DNA from: Bimastos eiseni
Lineage: Eukaryota > Annelida > Clitellata > Crassiclitellata > Lumbricidae
Length of the DNA: 64,000 nt
Assembly: GCA_959347315.1 (NCBI GenBank)
Contig: OY365807.1
Span: 12,820,214-12,884,213 of the forward strand
Direction of reading: 5' to 3'
Part shown: positions 1 to 12,190 of the stretch, piece by piece
Numbering within the stretch: the first letter of the stretch is position 1
Layout of the letters: the number at the start of each line of letters is the position of its first letter
Notes under the pieces: generated by a model
The model's database searches: none
What the model saw: only the letters and a program-made list of their open reading frames with translations
Told to the model about the DNA's origin: nothing
Position numbers and translations under genes: made by a program

Positions 1-118
1 AATGGAGACGTAATTTCTGTTCCAACGTATCTCGGTTGTTCTTCAGCGTGGGAACGCCGCCTGCCTCTTCGGGACATTGTCACCACTCACTTAGCTCGCC
101 CACATGGGCGATAACAGC

Positions 119-155
119 ATAATATAATAATAATATTAATAATAATAATGATAAT

Positions 156-202
<47 letters not shown>

Positions 203-205
203 GGC
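119..205. repeat. (AAT)n microsatellite
   Basis: An interrupted AAT/ATA trinucleotide tract. A second, shorter AAT-rich patch lies near 398-450. Both look like simple-sequence expansions with no coding content. Confidence 0.9.
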
Positions 206-1369
206 TTACTTATATACATATAATAAAATTATGTAAACAGTAATGAAGCGCTTTAATTTTAAACTAAAAATGTAAAAGAATTTTGTAGCTCGTTAAATAT
301 TTATTTATTAATAAATGTTATTCCAGCCTTAAATGTCATTTGTCAATCCATTTATAATAAAGTTAAAAGTGAATGTTTTTAGAATTTAACTTATAAGAAT
401 AATAATAACAATAATAATGATAATATTAGTAATAATGATAATAATAATAATCTTGGTTTATTACACTCGATCGCACTGATGCAATCAATATGATCACAAG
501 TATTATATGAACGGATGGTCACAAGTTGTTGCAGGAGTAGAATTGACTGTACGGCAGTCATGCAAGGCGCGAAGGCGCAATAACTTTATACATCTAATTC
601 AACTGATACCGTTACTTATTGAATGGATGGTTAGTCAAAGCGTATGGGGTAGCAGTATCGACCTCGCTTCCTACTGCTCTTCAAGCCAGTGTGCTATTAA
701 CTGCTCTACCTCCCCCAGGCATTAAGAACTAGACTTTTGCACCAATTTGCACCGGTTCACAGTAAACTAGATGAGTCCTCAGTGGCTGCCCACGCACACA
801 CGTGGAAACTAGCAAACGAATTGCCATCGGCAGGCTGCAGCGCTCGCAGAGCACAATGACGTCATCACTGAGCATTCCCTCATTGGGAGAGGATGACGCA
901 CATCCGGGTAATACGAGGTACGTCCAATGACCCCGTCGGTCGTCCTCCACAGAGGCCAAATGAACTCCGGCTGCAGTCGACGTACACGGTCCTTCTATTG
1001 AAGATTTAGTCGATGGCACCTCAGAAAGGATGTACCTGACACAGTAACATGGCATAGGTCAAGATGACTTGTGGAATCACCGCACTCTAGTGCACTTACA
1101 TATCGAAGAAGCAGATAATACTGTGCCTTTAATTGAGTAGGCATAACTAATTTATGCATGGAGATTTTTATAGCGCCTTCGTCAGTTAGATCTCGAGTGT
1201 CAATCGTTTCACTCTGTGGTCTAAACGGCTACGATGCGTCATCGTGGCCTGACCTCCTTCAGTAAGTGTAACCTCCTTTCTAACCTCGGCTAATAATTCT
1301 TTCAAGCACCTGTCTTGTCCAAATACTGGAGCGAAGAATCTCGACAGGTTATCGAAAAGCGTACGTGCT
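206..1369. other. Gene-free stretch, no recognised content
   Basis: AT-rich first half, more mixed second half. The open frames at 507-725 (+) and 729-1055 (-) show no recognisable domain, splice context or codon bias, and I do not regard them as genes. Around 1165-1185 there is a short match to the 'tttatagcgcc' motif found in several other repeats of this window (3745, 4395, 51668), suggesting old interspersed-repeat debris. Confidence 0.5.
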
Positions 1370-1510
1370 CCAGGTTATATTATTAGCAAAGGGATGTTAA
1401 TCGCGACTCTCAGCCGAAGGGAGGGGTCTTTCGTCACTCATGCCCAGGATTTGAACCCCAGACCATTGAATGGATTCCCGATCGCATTAACCACGCTATT
1501 GCTGCTCGCA
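1370..1510 (-). mobile_element. tRNA-derived SINE head, minus strand
   Basis: On the minus strand the sequence reads like a tRNA half: an A-box-like stretch (TAGCGTGGTTAATGCG) is followed about 40 bases later by a perfect pol III B box (GGTTCAAATCC). This is the usual layout of the 5' head of a tRNA-derived SINE. There is no cloverleaf with intact acceptor stem, so a functional tRNA gene is not supported. The body running toward lower coordinates has no second copy that I could find in the window. Confidence 0.5.
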
Positions 1511-2239
1511 CTGTATAAATAATTATGTATTAATAAATTAGTCACTTATCAGTAAATTATCGCAAAGGCTTTACTATTAAACCCTAACAACCTGAATTAC
1601 TGGTTACCATAGGCTGCACTTGAGTCGGCTTATCAGAGGTCGTTCCGATTCGTTTGGCAGGAACCCGAGTTGAGGCGGTGGTTCAAAGGGGCAAACCCTT
1701 TGAGCTTAAGCTGATGCCGACAAGTTAGCCCTGACCCTTGTTTTCTAGTTACCAAACCATGAAATACACATAGGACGCTCGTAAATTACATTTGACCGAC
1801 GTTCATTTGAATTTGACAACTGACTGTGTAGAAGTGCGTCTTCCATTCTTTACCCCGTCCCACTCACCCCTCCAACGAGACACATCCCCATAGCTTTTGT
1901 ATTCATTTACTTTTGTATGGTGATGTCTGCTGACAGCAGATACTAAGCGTCACCAACCAATAATGTTGTTATCTACCGCCAGCGCATGTCCACTGCCGGT
2001 TTTATCCGCCCTCGTCAATTTTGACGGAGTGGGCCACTCATAGTCCGGATGTTTCCTGATTTTGTTTGTGTTTTTACGGTGTTTGGTCGAATTGGCTTTT
2101 GCCTAAAACAGGCCCTCGTGCTACATGACACCTCGAGTCCATAGAGAAACATAATTATTGGTTATTGTGTTTGTCTAGAACTTGAAGGTTACAGTAACTC
2201 TATCTTCCTATCACACGAAATGTGTTTTTTCACTAGAAA

Positions 2240-2943
2240 GTGTATGTCACCGGGTTAGCCTACTCACAAGACTTCTATAGCGCCGCTGTGTCAATGTACG
2301 GCGACAGATCTTATTCCGGGGCATGCTTGTATTCCTGCATTGGAGATATCACGGACGTCGATGTCCAAACCATTGCTATATCGAAAGGCGCCTCTGTTTT
2401 GATGTTAGAAAGCGACGATTGGCTCACAATGTCATCTTGGTCAACAGCTTCATTATTTCCTGCAGGGTTGATTACTGCAACAGTGTATGCATATATATAT
2501 ACATACATATATATGTATATATATATACTGTGGTAGATATATACTGTGGTATGCTGATACAGTCAGTGCTTAACTCTGCTTGACGTCTCGTGTATATATT
2601 ATGTATAGACGGACGCGCTGGATACGCGCAACCCAGTAGATCATTCAAAGCTTCGCTTGATAACCTACATGCTACAAAGCATTGAATAACCTTGTCAGAC
2701 TGAGCCTACATCACTGAATCAATGACATTTGCATTCGGGTGGTAGACAACAGGAACAGACGTCGGCTAAGATCTCACAAACAGATCTGTAACTTGTCATT
2801 CGGTCTTCCGCATGATTTGTCGACTGTTCCTTCTATGACGTAGGATTCATTTCATGGAACAGACTTCCCGACCATGTAACGAATGCGTCGTCTCTGGAGA
2901 CATTTAGATCACATCTCCATACCAATCCTTTTAAACAATCATA
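2240..2943 (+). pseudogene. Degenerate non-LTR retrotransposon ORF2 C-terminal fragment
   Basis: The plus strand retains, in different frames, pieces typical of the C-terminal third of CR1/L2/Jockey-type reverse transcriptase ORFs: a 'SFIISCRVDYCNSV' piece near 2443-2490, an 'LIQSVLNSA' piece near 2555-2580, and at about 2845-2943 a segment reading 'SWNRLPDHVTNASSLETF', matching the usual WN-LP-V-A-SL-F ending. A TA/CATA microsatellite interrupts it. Frames are broken, so it is a dead copy. No 5' part with endonuclease or catalytic RT motifs is left. Confidence 0.65.
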
Positions 2944-5345
2944 AGTGCTATTGACATTTAGAACTCGTGTGCAGCGTCTTATCCTTCGGTCTCGTCTCAC
3001 CTACGGGGCTACAATAAAGATTCCAAAAACAAGAACGCGAGTTTTTGAAGTTCTGCAACGCCCTTCCCCATATCACTATGTACAATGTATGATTCGATGC
3101 TTGGAGAAACCAATTTTGCGAATATTAATTAACGGATTAATATATTGGGCAGAACCAATCATTTAGGCGCTATTGCCAAAAAATAGCGGCTACGGAAGAT
3201 TGTCTGCATTAAGTTAACAGCCACACTATACGTGAAGCTTATGTCTTTCAAAGTAAACGGGTGAATGCGAAAGAGGCGGTGATGAATGTCATTTCATTTT
3301 GAGGCATTCCTTGTACAGCAAATACCTACCATACCAAACGGTACATACCATGCAAAGGAATGCACTGGACATGGACAGCAATGTATATCTGATCCTCTTC
3401 AGCCTCCTCAAACGGTCGTACACAAAAGTACGTGACGCCAAGTGACCTCTAGATATGTCAATGCTATACCAGTTGAAATTCCTTTCGTCGGGTCAACTAC
3501 TGATTTGGGCGACGGTTGGACTGATTCTAATGCTAAATCGTCCATGGAGAAAGACAGGTAGACGGACAGAAACATTCATGCGGGCAGACAGTTAGACATA
3601 CGTACACCCAGACAAAAGAGAAGCACATAGATGACAGTGAGACGAGCAGAAGGGCAGGCAGACACCATTGGACCTGGACGCAACAACCTTTTGCGGATTC
3701 GACATAGGGACGTGCGTAATAAAGTTGTGTAATGTAATCAAGTATTTATATAGCGTCGATCGAATCAGCAGCGCTCTCAACGGCCGAATGTGCTTGGACA
3801 AGGGAACATAAGAGTCTTTAGGTGTCTCCACCAAAACTGGCAAAGTGAGAGGGTCAGTAATACCAGGCGCAATGACGGTGGAAGACAGTTCCAAGCTGAA
3901 GGGCCAACATATGCAGCAGAGCCCTAACGTAGCTTTTGTATGTCGCTGAGAAATTCCTTATTTATTAAAAAATATTAATTAGGCAGTCAACTAAAACGTT
4001 GGACCACACACGACGTAAAACCAGCCCTCATACCTTTACCTCTGTACCACCTGTCGCCTTAAGTCTTCGAGGTCAAGATGAAGATTGAAGGGGGTTGAAA
4101 ACGATGGCGATGTCGACTCGCTCGACACAGAATCCCGTGAGCAACGAGTGCGCTGACTAATATACTGATCTTTGACCTCGCCGAGGTCACGTTTGACATA
4201 CTCTGCGACCTCGAAATGCGCTAACGTGCAAATTATTAATTTATACATAATACAGAACAACTGTGTACACACATACATATATCGATATATAGAGTGTTCT
4301 ATCGATATAATTATGTAGTTTAAATATAACTAAAACTTATTAAACTTTATCACTATGTAGATGCGAACAAATTTTACAGCTTTTTACATTTCAAACATTT
4401 GCATAGCGCCTTAGTCGGCCTCTCCGCCGTATGATCAGACTTCAGCATCAACTACATCAGCATCTAACAAAATCAATGCAGGGTACGACAGAGGAGTAAA
4501 CAGAGGAGAATTAGGGATGCCCTGAGCCCTCGTCAACACAGGCACCCTCCCTCCATTCCTCCACCTGCAATTAGTAACTGTTTGGAACAGTCGTGTTTGT
4601 TATATTGTGGTCGCTCAACGCCAAGCGAGGATGGAATCGACAATCACGTGATATGCATCGAATCTGAAGTAGTTTGTGCTTGTGACACCTTCTTTTTCTC
4701 TTTATCGCCCTCCTTCTTTGTCCGTGTGTCTATGTGTGTGAGTGTGTGTGTATGTGTGTGTCTCTGTGTGTCCGTCTGAGACACAGGCATGCACTAATAC
4801 GGAGAGATGGCGGGAGGGACTTCTTGTGTCGGGTCTATTGTAGCAGAGTAGTCTGTGGGCTGATCAATGCCAGAGTACATCGGGAAAGAAACGATAAGAG
4901 CCCTGTTCAAATTCCTATATCATCAGCATGATTATAATGTGCCCTACATACACGAATAGGCCTACATGAATACATGCACATGCGTTTGTAACTAGGCCTC
5001 CTTTGTATTTAAGCAATTGTGAATGTGAACACGTGTGCACGCGTAGACGTGTTTGTCTAAACTGAAGCTATTTAAATTACTATTTTGCTGTGTTGCTGAT
5101 ACTTAATTGACATTGTTTTAAATATGATACTGTGATAAGGCTTATACCTCACTAAAATTAATTAATTAGAACAGCTATATAGCTCCTTAATAGACCTACT
5201 GAGTTAATGTATTGCATAAGTGAGTCCTCTGACATTTCTGGGTTATTCGTTTGTCACATAAAAGTAAATCAGGAAAATAATTGCATAGGCTATATAATGC
5301 TATAATAGGCTATATAGTAGTTGATTTAAATGGTGAACAATAAAA
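2944..5345. other. Gene-free stretch with short repeat fragments
   Basis: No supported gene. It contains a fragment near 3740-3790 ('atttatatagcg...cagcgctctcaa') related to one at 51665-51710, another 'gcatagcgccttagtcgg' fragment at 4395-4420, and a (TG)n tract at about 4732-4772. Small open frames here lack conserved motifs and are probably chance. Confidence 0.5.
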
Positions 5346-5373
5346 TTGTTTGAATCTAATTGGAATTGAGTAC

Positions 5374-5527
5374 ATACATACATACATACATACATACATA
5401 CATACATACATACATACATACATACATACATACATACATGCATATATGTATATATGTATGTACATACATATATACATACATACATGTACATTCATCCATA
5501 ATGCACAAGACATCTGTACGAGACATG

Positions 5528-5576
<49 letters not shown>

Positions 5577-5580
5577 TATA
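5374..5580. repeat. (CATA)n and (TA)n microsatellites
   Basis: A clean CATA tetranucleotide array covers about 5374-5440. It decays into CATATATGTA variants and then reaches a pure TA run at about 5533-5572. The apparent open frames on both strands (YIHTYIHT / YVCMYVCM) are only translations of these repeats. Confidence 0.95.
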
Positions 5581-6159
5581 TATATTATATAATTATACAT
5601 AAACAGTCTTTCGGTAATAATTAGCAAACGTGACGTATGTAGGAGCTATAAAACATGCCCGGCTATTAACAAAGACAAAACATTCGATCCTCTTTGGGCC
5701 GCGCATGGGCTTTACCACTGGGCTCCAGTGCTAAACGATTCGTAGACGCTGAACCACATTTGGCAGATCAGACGAATTAGATTCTTATCACGTAGTTTCG
5801 CAGGAACCCTAACTTCGTCAGCATATAGACTCTGGTTCCTGATTAAGCGGAACAGCATGAAGGGGATTTCCTTAAAAACAAACCAGATGACCTCACCGTA
5901 TTTTTAAAGACATATATGTATATATAATGTATACAGTAGTGTACGACAATGCATTGACATATATATATATATATATATTCTATTATGTATTTTAGTCGTC
6001 TGAAATGGCATTTAACCTCACTTACGCCAGCGCCGAGAGCGCTTCTGAATAGCCATGTTAAGAGGAGTGCATCCAGCAAGATAAATAAAGATTCAGAACT
6101 GAACTCACTTTGTCTCCTATACGACACGATAATTAGTTGCTTGTTTTCATATATTTTAA

Positions 6160-7256
6160 ATAATGGCAGTTAAATATATTGTCATCATACGTTCATACTT
6201 CACACTAGGGGGGTTTTTGTCCGGGGCGGCTTTTGTCCTACCCAAAATGGGAGGCTTTTGTCCGGGGGTCTTTTGTCCGTTCCCCGCCCGGGCAGCCAGC
6301 CTCGGGTGGGTATATAGACTATACTCGGGTACCAGAGTACAGCTTTAAGCCTGACCACTGCTACGGGGAGTTTGGCGAAATCACCTATTTGTTCTAATGT
6401 CTTGCGCTTACGACCCAGTGTTTCATCGCAGTGGCCTTTTGTGTAATCACAGCAACACTGACCAGCATAGAGAGAGAGCTAGACGAATAGGACCCATTCC
6501 AGACAGTACTGTGCTTGAAATATGTTGAAGTCCACGAGCGATCATTTTCATCTACGTGCAAAATATAATAGGAATAATAATAATTAGGGGCCTACATTGG
6601 GTGAATATGTCAAAAAATAGTTATTTTGTCAGCACATCTTAGACCTCTGCTATATATATATATACATGTATGTCTTGGAAATGTTAAAACAGGGTGCTAT
6701 ATAAATCGATTCACATACATATACATATATAGGCCTATGCACGTTATAATACTTGTAAATAAATACGTCCACACAACTTCGCATACATAAATTGCATATT
6801 TGCACACAAAACGGGCAGACCCACCTACCCGCAAACTTATATGCATATATATTCAGGGGCGTCCAGATAGGGGGTCCGGAGGCAAATGTCTCCAATTTTA
6901 GGTGGGGGGACAACAGTTTCGTCTTAGGTGGGATCCGGGGCCGCCCCGGACAAAAGCCCCCCTAGTGTGAAGTGGGATTAGGTGGGATATCTTGCCTTCC
7001 TGACACTTGGAACCGGGAGTTTGCCTCCACCATTCAGGGGAGGTTGACGACCCTGTACATATTTAGTGCATTATATATAGTAATATAATGCAATTGAACA
7101 TTAATATGGCGTACTCTTAACGGGGAACGGACAAAAAAACCCGGACAAAAGCCCTCCGGACAAAAGCCCATCCCCCTCATTTTGGGTAGGACAAAAGCTC
7201 CCCTAGTGTGAAGTAGGAACGTATGATGACAAGTTATATATTTAACTGCCATTATG
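6160..7256. mobile_element. Foldback-type element with long inverted terminal repeats
   Basis: The left arm (about 6160-6300) begins ATAATGGCAGTTAAATAT and carries repeated 'cttttgtccgg' and 'tacccaaaatggg' motifs. The right arm (about 7115-7256) is its reverse complement and ends at ...ATTTAACTGCCATTAT. The arms are roughly 140 bp each and enclose about 0.8 kb of unrelated DNA. A third partial arm ('gccccggacaaaagccccc') lies at 6937-6965. No transposase ORF is present, so this is a non-autonomous foldback or MITE-like unit. No clear target duplication flanks it. Confidence 0.75.
6856..7050. repeat. Interspersed repeat inside the foldback element, second copy at 29.77 kb
   Basis: The stretch 'ggggcgtccagatagggggtc...caaatg...atcttgccttcctga...ggttgacg' recurs in the same orientation and order at 29766-29892, between MTRF1L and DRC7. 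It is probably a fragment of a dispersed non-autonomous element, partly overlapping the right half of the foldback unit. Confidence 0.65.
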
Positions 7257-7339
7257 TGAAACCCTGACCATCAGCAGCATCGTCATCACTATCGCCATCA
7301 TCATCATCATCATTAGTAGAAACAAGTTCAAATACCCGG

Positions 7340-7415
7340 TATCTGTGCTGCATTGCCATACTGGATTCGACCTCGCATGCTGGAATTATTGTTCTGACCA
7401 CTGTTCCAAACGGTT
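7340..7415 (-). mobile_element. tRNA-derived SINE head, minus strand
   Basis: The minus strand shows an A-box-like 'ACAGTGGTCAGAACAAT' followed by a B box 'GGTCGAATCC'. This is a likely pol III SINE promoter head. It differs from the family at 16.1 kb. Confidence 0.4.
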
Positions 7416-8690
7416 CCGATGTGGCTTTGGCCTATAATCGGCCTATCATCGGAACCCCTTGCTCCAGAACCTCATATTTGACGACAATTGATGAATGAGC
7501 CGCACCAGATAAAAGGTTGAAGGTTGTGTTACATGTTGCACGATATAGGCCTACCAGTGCACATATAGCATATAGTGAGTATAAAGGTGACTCAAAACTC
7601 GTATACCTTCCGTAACGTCGCAACTACATGCACTCGTAATATAACGGTGTCAGTCCCAAGTCTAGGTAAAGGAGAAACGCTACTGAACTTTGCTATCACA
7701 CAACGTCGTCAAACTGGGACTAACTAACCAACACCCACCCTAACTCAGCCCATCCGTGTCAAGTGAATGAGTACAAGACTAGAGTGATGTAAGTAAGAAT
7801 AGGTCGTGGTGGGAATCTAGTGCGTAAAAAGGTATACGTCAAAGGCTTTGAGTCGATTTGTCAGATTTACAGACCGTGCGAAGGAAACAACAGTCAACGT
7901 AGAGAGAGAAAAAACATAGAGTTTACAGCAATAAACTGTCCGAGTATGTCCTCCGTTGAATGTGGCTGGATGTGAATGTGGTGGCTGGGGCGATAGGGGT
8001 GGGGTGGGGGGGGGAGAAGTACGCAGTCACCGGGCCATCCACCCACCCACCCACCCAACAAACTGTGGACCAACCAGCCACCTCACCCCTCCCCCCCCCC
8101 CCCGATCGAAAGACGTGCGGTTCTACTTCAGCGTCGAAAAGACCCGACTGGCTTCTCTCTCTTCCGTCCTTACCCTTTCTTGCAATCTGTCTATGTCTAT
8201 GCATGCCCGCTTCTTTATCTCCCTCTTTCTCATTCCGTTAGCATCTTCACAGTCCTGCGTAGGCCTACTTCCCATTACCCTCCTCCATCAATGTTCGCCG
8301 TCTGATTCCTGGTATAGCCTCACTTTCTCTTTATTATTCTAGTTTCTTCTATTTACTTATTGCGTTGATGTGAGTCTGTTCCGTTGAATTTCTAGTTACT
8401 GCTGCTGTTTAATCAGATGTGGCATAGACTCTTGGAATATTGAAAATGCTCAGAGACCGATGAAACTATCACTTCATTGCTTCTCTTTTCCCCACGTACT
8501 TTACTCTCTCCACCCTTCTTTCTTTCCCCCTACGTCTCCTACGTCTGCTCTTCTAATGCCAACCCTTCAAAACCATTTTTCTCTCATTCATCTGTTCTCT
8601 TCCTTCGTCTCCTCCTCTTCTCATCCGTCGCCTCCTCATCCTCCTCTCGTTCATATCCTCCCCCTCCTGCTCATGCTTTCATAATTTTTA
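7416..8690. other. Gene-free low-complexity region
   Basis: There are G-rich and C-rich runs at 7995-8015 and 8090-8103, a CCAC repeat at about 8040-8056, and a long pyrimidine-rich tract from 8150 to 8680. Open frames here reflect the skewed composition. No gene is recognised. Confidence 0.6.
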
Positions 8691-8693
8691 ATA

Positions 8694-9104
8694 ATGAATA
8701 GAATATAGAATAATTAGATAATGGAATTATTATAGAATAATTAGATAATGGAATTATTATAGAATAATTAGATAATGGTATAATCATAGAATAATTAGAT
8801 AATGGAATAATTATGGAATAATTAGATAATGAAATAATGATAAAATAATTAGATAATGGAATAATTATAGAATAATCAGATAATGGAATAATTAGATAAT
8901 GGAATAATTATAGAATCATTAGATAATGTATAATCATAATCAATGAAATAATTAGATAATGATATAATTGTGGAATAATTAGATAATGAAATAATTATAA
9001 AATAATTAGATAATGGAATAATTATAGAATAATTAGATAATGGAATAATTATAGAATAATTAAATAGTGCAATTATTATAGAATAATTAGATAATGTATA
9101 ATGC
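8694..9104. repeat. 27-bp AT-rich minisatellite
   Basis: Tandem array of a unit close to 'ATAGAATAATTAGATAATGG' plus AATTATT, about 27 bp long and repeated about 15 times with point variants and a few short indels. The minus-strand frame 8876-9112 (SNYSIIIPL repeats) is a translation of this array, not a gene. Confidence 0.95.
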
Positions 9105-10435
9105 TCATTCATATCGTCCTCCTCTGCTCTCCTCTGCCTCCTGCATCAACTCTTTTCATCTCCTCATCTCTTCCTCCTCTCACTCTCCCTCTGTCACTCG
9201 TCTCCTCTACTCCTCCATCCCTCGTCTTCGTCCAGTGTCTGTTACTCGTCTTTTATCTGGCGCAACTGTCTTGATGAGCGACGTCGTTGTCATAGGCATT
9301 CCAAGCGTCTCTCTGTTCTCGTCTCTCAACCGTGTCACGCATGTGGACGCGATCACGTTGACCGAGGCAGACGAAATTCAATAAACCAGTTCAGAGGGAA
9401 GGTCAAGGTCGAGACTCTGGTTGCTATAATCCTATATTCCGGATACATTGTCGATGCCATCAGTCCACCGCGTGGGGTTCCACAGAGTATACTTGAGTAA
9501 GGTTACGGGGGTAAAGGGCAAAAGAGGAATGATAACGCGTAAAATATCCGCGACATGTTATGCTCTTAAACATACATGTCGCGCCCCCCCCCCCAAAAAA
9601 AATCTTGCTTAGTATTGAAAAATGATTTCTTAAACCTCCAAGGGCTGTTTTGTATTTCGCTGACATACAATGTAGTTAATAGTTATCCGCCAGTTCACCC
9701 ACATAACTAAAAGTTAACGAATCAGCTTTTAATGTGAACAAGATTTTAAAATTTCCGGCTCTCCATTATTGTATTTCGCTAAGCGTATATCGCCCCCAAA
9801 ACTAGTGACACGACGTTACACGTAGGGACTTTCAGTTATGCGCATAATAGTTCCTTGAGTCGACCTATGACGAGAAGAAGCGAGTTCCAGCCGAGCGATA
9901 TTTTATGCATGTGTTTTTTCTTACAAGTCATGCTACTAAATCGTTTGCATGTGGGTGTGGGACAATCTGAGCAAACGAGATCACAGTTTCATTCACTGAG
10001 AAGCACGAGGGTTTTTTTAAATGAATCACCGAAAATGTTGACTGTCAAATGAGTCACGTGGTCATTTGAACGTAAGAAGAAGTTGAATTTGAACAACAAT
10101 AACACGAAGGCAAACGGCCGTACTATAAGCGGAACGGTGGCTTACGTGCTACAAGGACTGCGTCTTTCTTCTCTGCTACCGGAGTTCCATCATGGCCAGC
10201 TGCAGGTCAATGGCATTAGATGCAACATCATCTGTCCCTAGCACCTCTGTCCATCACACCCCGGGCTTTCCATTCTAAACTTAAGTCTCACCTTTTCAAG
10301 AACTCTTACCCAGATTCACTACTTGACGTCCCATCTGTCAATTCTCGACCAAAGCGACACCCTCCTTAACAGCTATACTGCCTCCCTGCTAACCTTTTGG
10401 AAACAGAACTCTGACCGCCCACGGACTATCCTTTG
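9105..10435. other. Gene-free stretch
   Basis: Pyrimidine-rich DNA continues to about 9250, followed by mixed sequence. The frame at 9094-9384 has no recognisable domain. Nothing else stands out. Confidence 0.5.
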
Positions 10436-10550
10436 GACAACCCTTTCGATTTGACGCAGCACTCGTGAATAAGCTGGTGCCGCCCTGCGCTTAGCTTTCA
10501 AGTGGCGCTTTAGAAATTTGGAGATAGCGATTACGATACGATGGCGCCCA
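10436..10550 (+). repeat. LINE-tail-like interspersed repeat
   Basis: It contains 'actcgtgaataagctggtgcc' (partial) and 'caagtggcgctttagaaatt' followed by 'ggagatagcgattacgat'. Related tails occur at 13400-13450, 19480-19520, 21620-21650, 37180-37260 and 60640-60700, all ending in a variant of 'agaaat.ttgagattacgat'. They look like 3' ends of one CR1/L2-type LINE or LINE-dependent SINE family. Confidence 0.55.
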
Positions 10551-11500
10551 TATATGCCCTCTAAACGGGTTCCATATTGGAATATGAGTCCTAAATGGGT
10601 TGCGTGTGGTCGTAGGCCTACTGGCATGGGTGGTACGTCATGTGAAATTGACAATGCCACTGGGGACCATAATTGATAGAGGCGTATAAAAAAATGAGTG
10701 ATTCGTTTACCTTACACTAATACGGTTAACGCAACATCGTTACCATAAAAATATTTTTTTTATTGTCTATAAACATGTAGTAATTCGTTAGAGCGGATGG
10801 ATCTGGCAAACCGATTAAACGATAACGGACTACTACAAATTAAGTCGGTCACGAAATCTCTTATAACAGGTCAGTAAGTCGTTCGTACACATCGTCATGA
10901 AGGAGTCAACTGACACGCATCTGATGATGAATGCCAGGCAGGCAAAGAATGCGCACAGGATGTCTGACAAGGCTAAAGAAACATGGCGATGAGGCAATCG
11001 TGGCTCACGTGGCAATCGGGCGAATAATTAATAAAGAGAAGGCAGCGCTAAAACGTCACGTGTAAAATTACTGACAGCCAGAACAACCCCAAACTACTGG
11101 TCGCTAAATGTACCCCACTCCCCATCGCTCCCAAGACTTCCTACCCGCATAATAAGCGGGTTAGAAAAGCACGTAGGCCCTATATATTAGACAAATTCCC
11201 CGTCAGAACCTACGTAACATCTCTTCTCGAATTGCGCGAACGCACTCCGCACCCACCCACTCACTAACAAACCGGAAGATTGACCCAAGCACGACTCATT
11301 TGCATGATATCGTCAAGATTCGTAAACAAACATTGGGTTCCGTCAAATCGGTTAACTTCGCATAGGAATCGTCGGTCGTTCAGTGGTAAACAGAAATTTT
11401 ATTCGCCCGAAAAGAATGGAATAATATCAGCGTTAACCGGTAAACTCGGCGAGAAAAGATCTCAGCGGGTCAAGTAAACAACAACGATCGTTTGCCTGAT
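10551..11500. other. Gene-free stretch
   Basis: No conserved coding segment or repeat could be identified. The last part, after about 11515, becomes GC-rich ahead of the TATA box at 11601. Confidence 0.5.
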
Positions 11501-11514
11501 GACTAGCTAGACGC

Positions 11515-11734
11515 CACTCGAGTGGCGGGAAGGTGGGAGGCGGCGGGCGGGTGGCGCGAACAGCATTGTCGAGAAGAGCAGTACCCCCTCACACAGACGC
11601 TATAAAAGCAAGTCGCCTGAATGAATGATCCATTGAACGGCTACTTCGAAGAAAGAGAAGTCGGAGAAGAAAGAAAATTCGAAGCTATCCTACGCCACCG
11701 GTTGAGAGACTGCTGCATTCTCTACGTACGCTTT
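11515..11734 (+). promoter_or_regulatory. Candidate TATA promoter and 5' exon, possibly of the deiodinase gene
   Basis: A GC-rich block (11515-11560, with several GGCGGG-like boxes) is followed by a strong TATA box, TATAAAAG, at 11601-11608. About 130 bases downstream, a good 5' splice site (TTT|GTGAGT) lies at 11734/11735. The nearest downstream gene on this strand is the deiodinase CDS at 16402, which is preceded by an acceptor-like 'gtttgtag' ending at about 16359. A non-coding first exon spliced over a 4.6 kb intron would fit. This link is inference: no transcript evidence is available here. Confidence 0.4.
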
Positions 11735-11767
11735 GTGAGTATTACTGCCCTCTCCGGTGGGCTAACG

Positions 11768-12190
11768 TTAAAGCGGGCTTGGGCTTTAGGGCTTGACGAC
11801 GCATGTGTGAGGCAGGTCATTAACGTCCGTGCGTGGCTTTTCTTACCCTAACCTCGCCCTTTTTGCAGCATCCTGATTTGCTAACTCTTGCTGATTCTGG
11901 TTAGGTATTGAGTCGCTTTGCCAGCATAAGCCTACTTTCTTTTGATTGTTATTTAACCAGCATTACTTCGGTTGTTAGCTAAACATGCAAGTAGATTTAA
12001 TTATCTAAGCAATCGACTATTACAGACCCTAAAGGCTAATTTATTTTACTTGATCATGTTTTAGTGAAATGGGGGTAAGCTTAGCTGCACTTTATAGGCA
12101 ACGATAGAACTTTAAGTTCGTCATAGGAGGGACCGTGGTCAAAAGAGAAAGCTTGCAAATAAAGTATTCAGTGGTGGCAAATAAAAATAC
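11768..12190. repeat. Left arm of a 423-bp inverted repeat
   Basis: This arm is the reverse complement, with some mismatches and indels, of 14495-14917. Anchor matches include 'cttgacgacgcatgtgtgagg', 'ttagctaa.a...atgcangtagattta', 'gtattcag.ggtggcaaata' and 'aactttaa.ttcgtc'. The arms are separated by 2.3 kb. Confidence 0.8.

Noticed and set aside
1430..1505. Functional tRNA gene on the minus strand
   Set aside because: A and B boxes are visible, but no complete cloverleaf or acceptor stem; a SINE head explains it better.
5300..5602. Several overlapping open frames on both strands (YIHTYIHT / YVCMYVCM)
   Set aside because: Direct translations of CATA and TA microsatellites.
8694..9104. 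CRISPR-like regular repeats
   Set aside because: The units are contiguous, AT-rich and have no spacers. This is a eukaryotic minisatellite.
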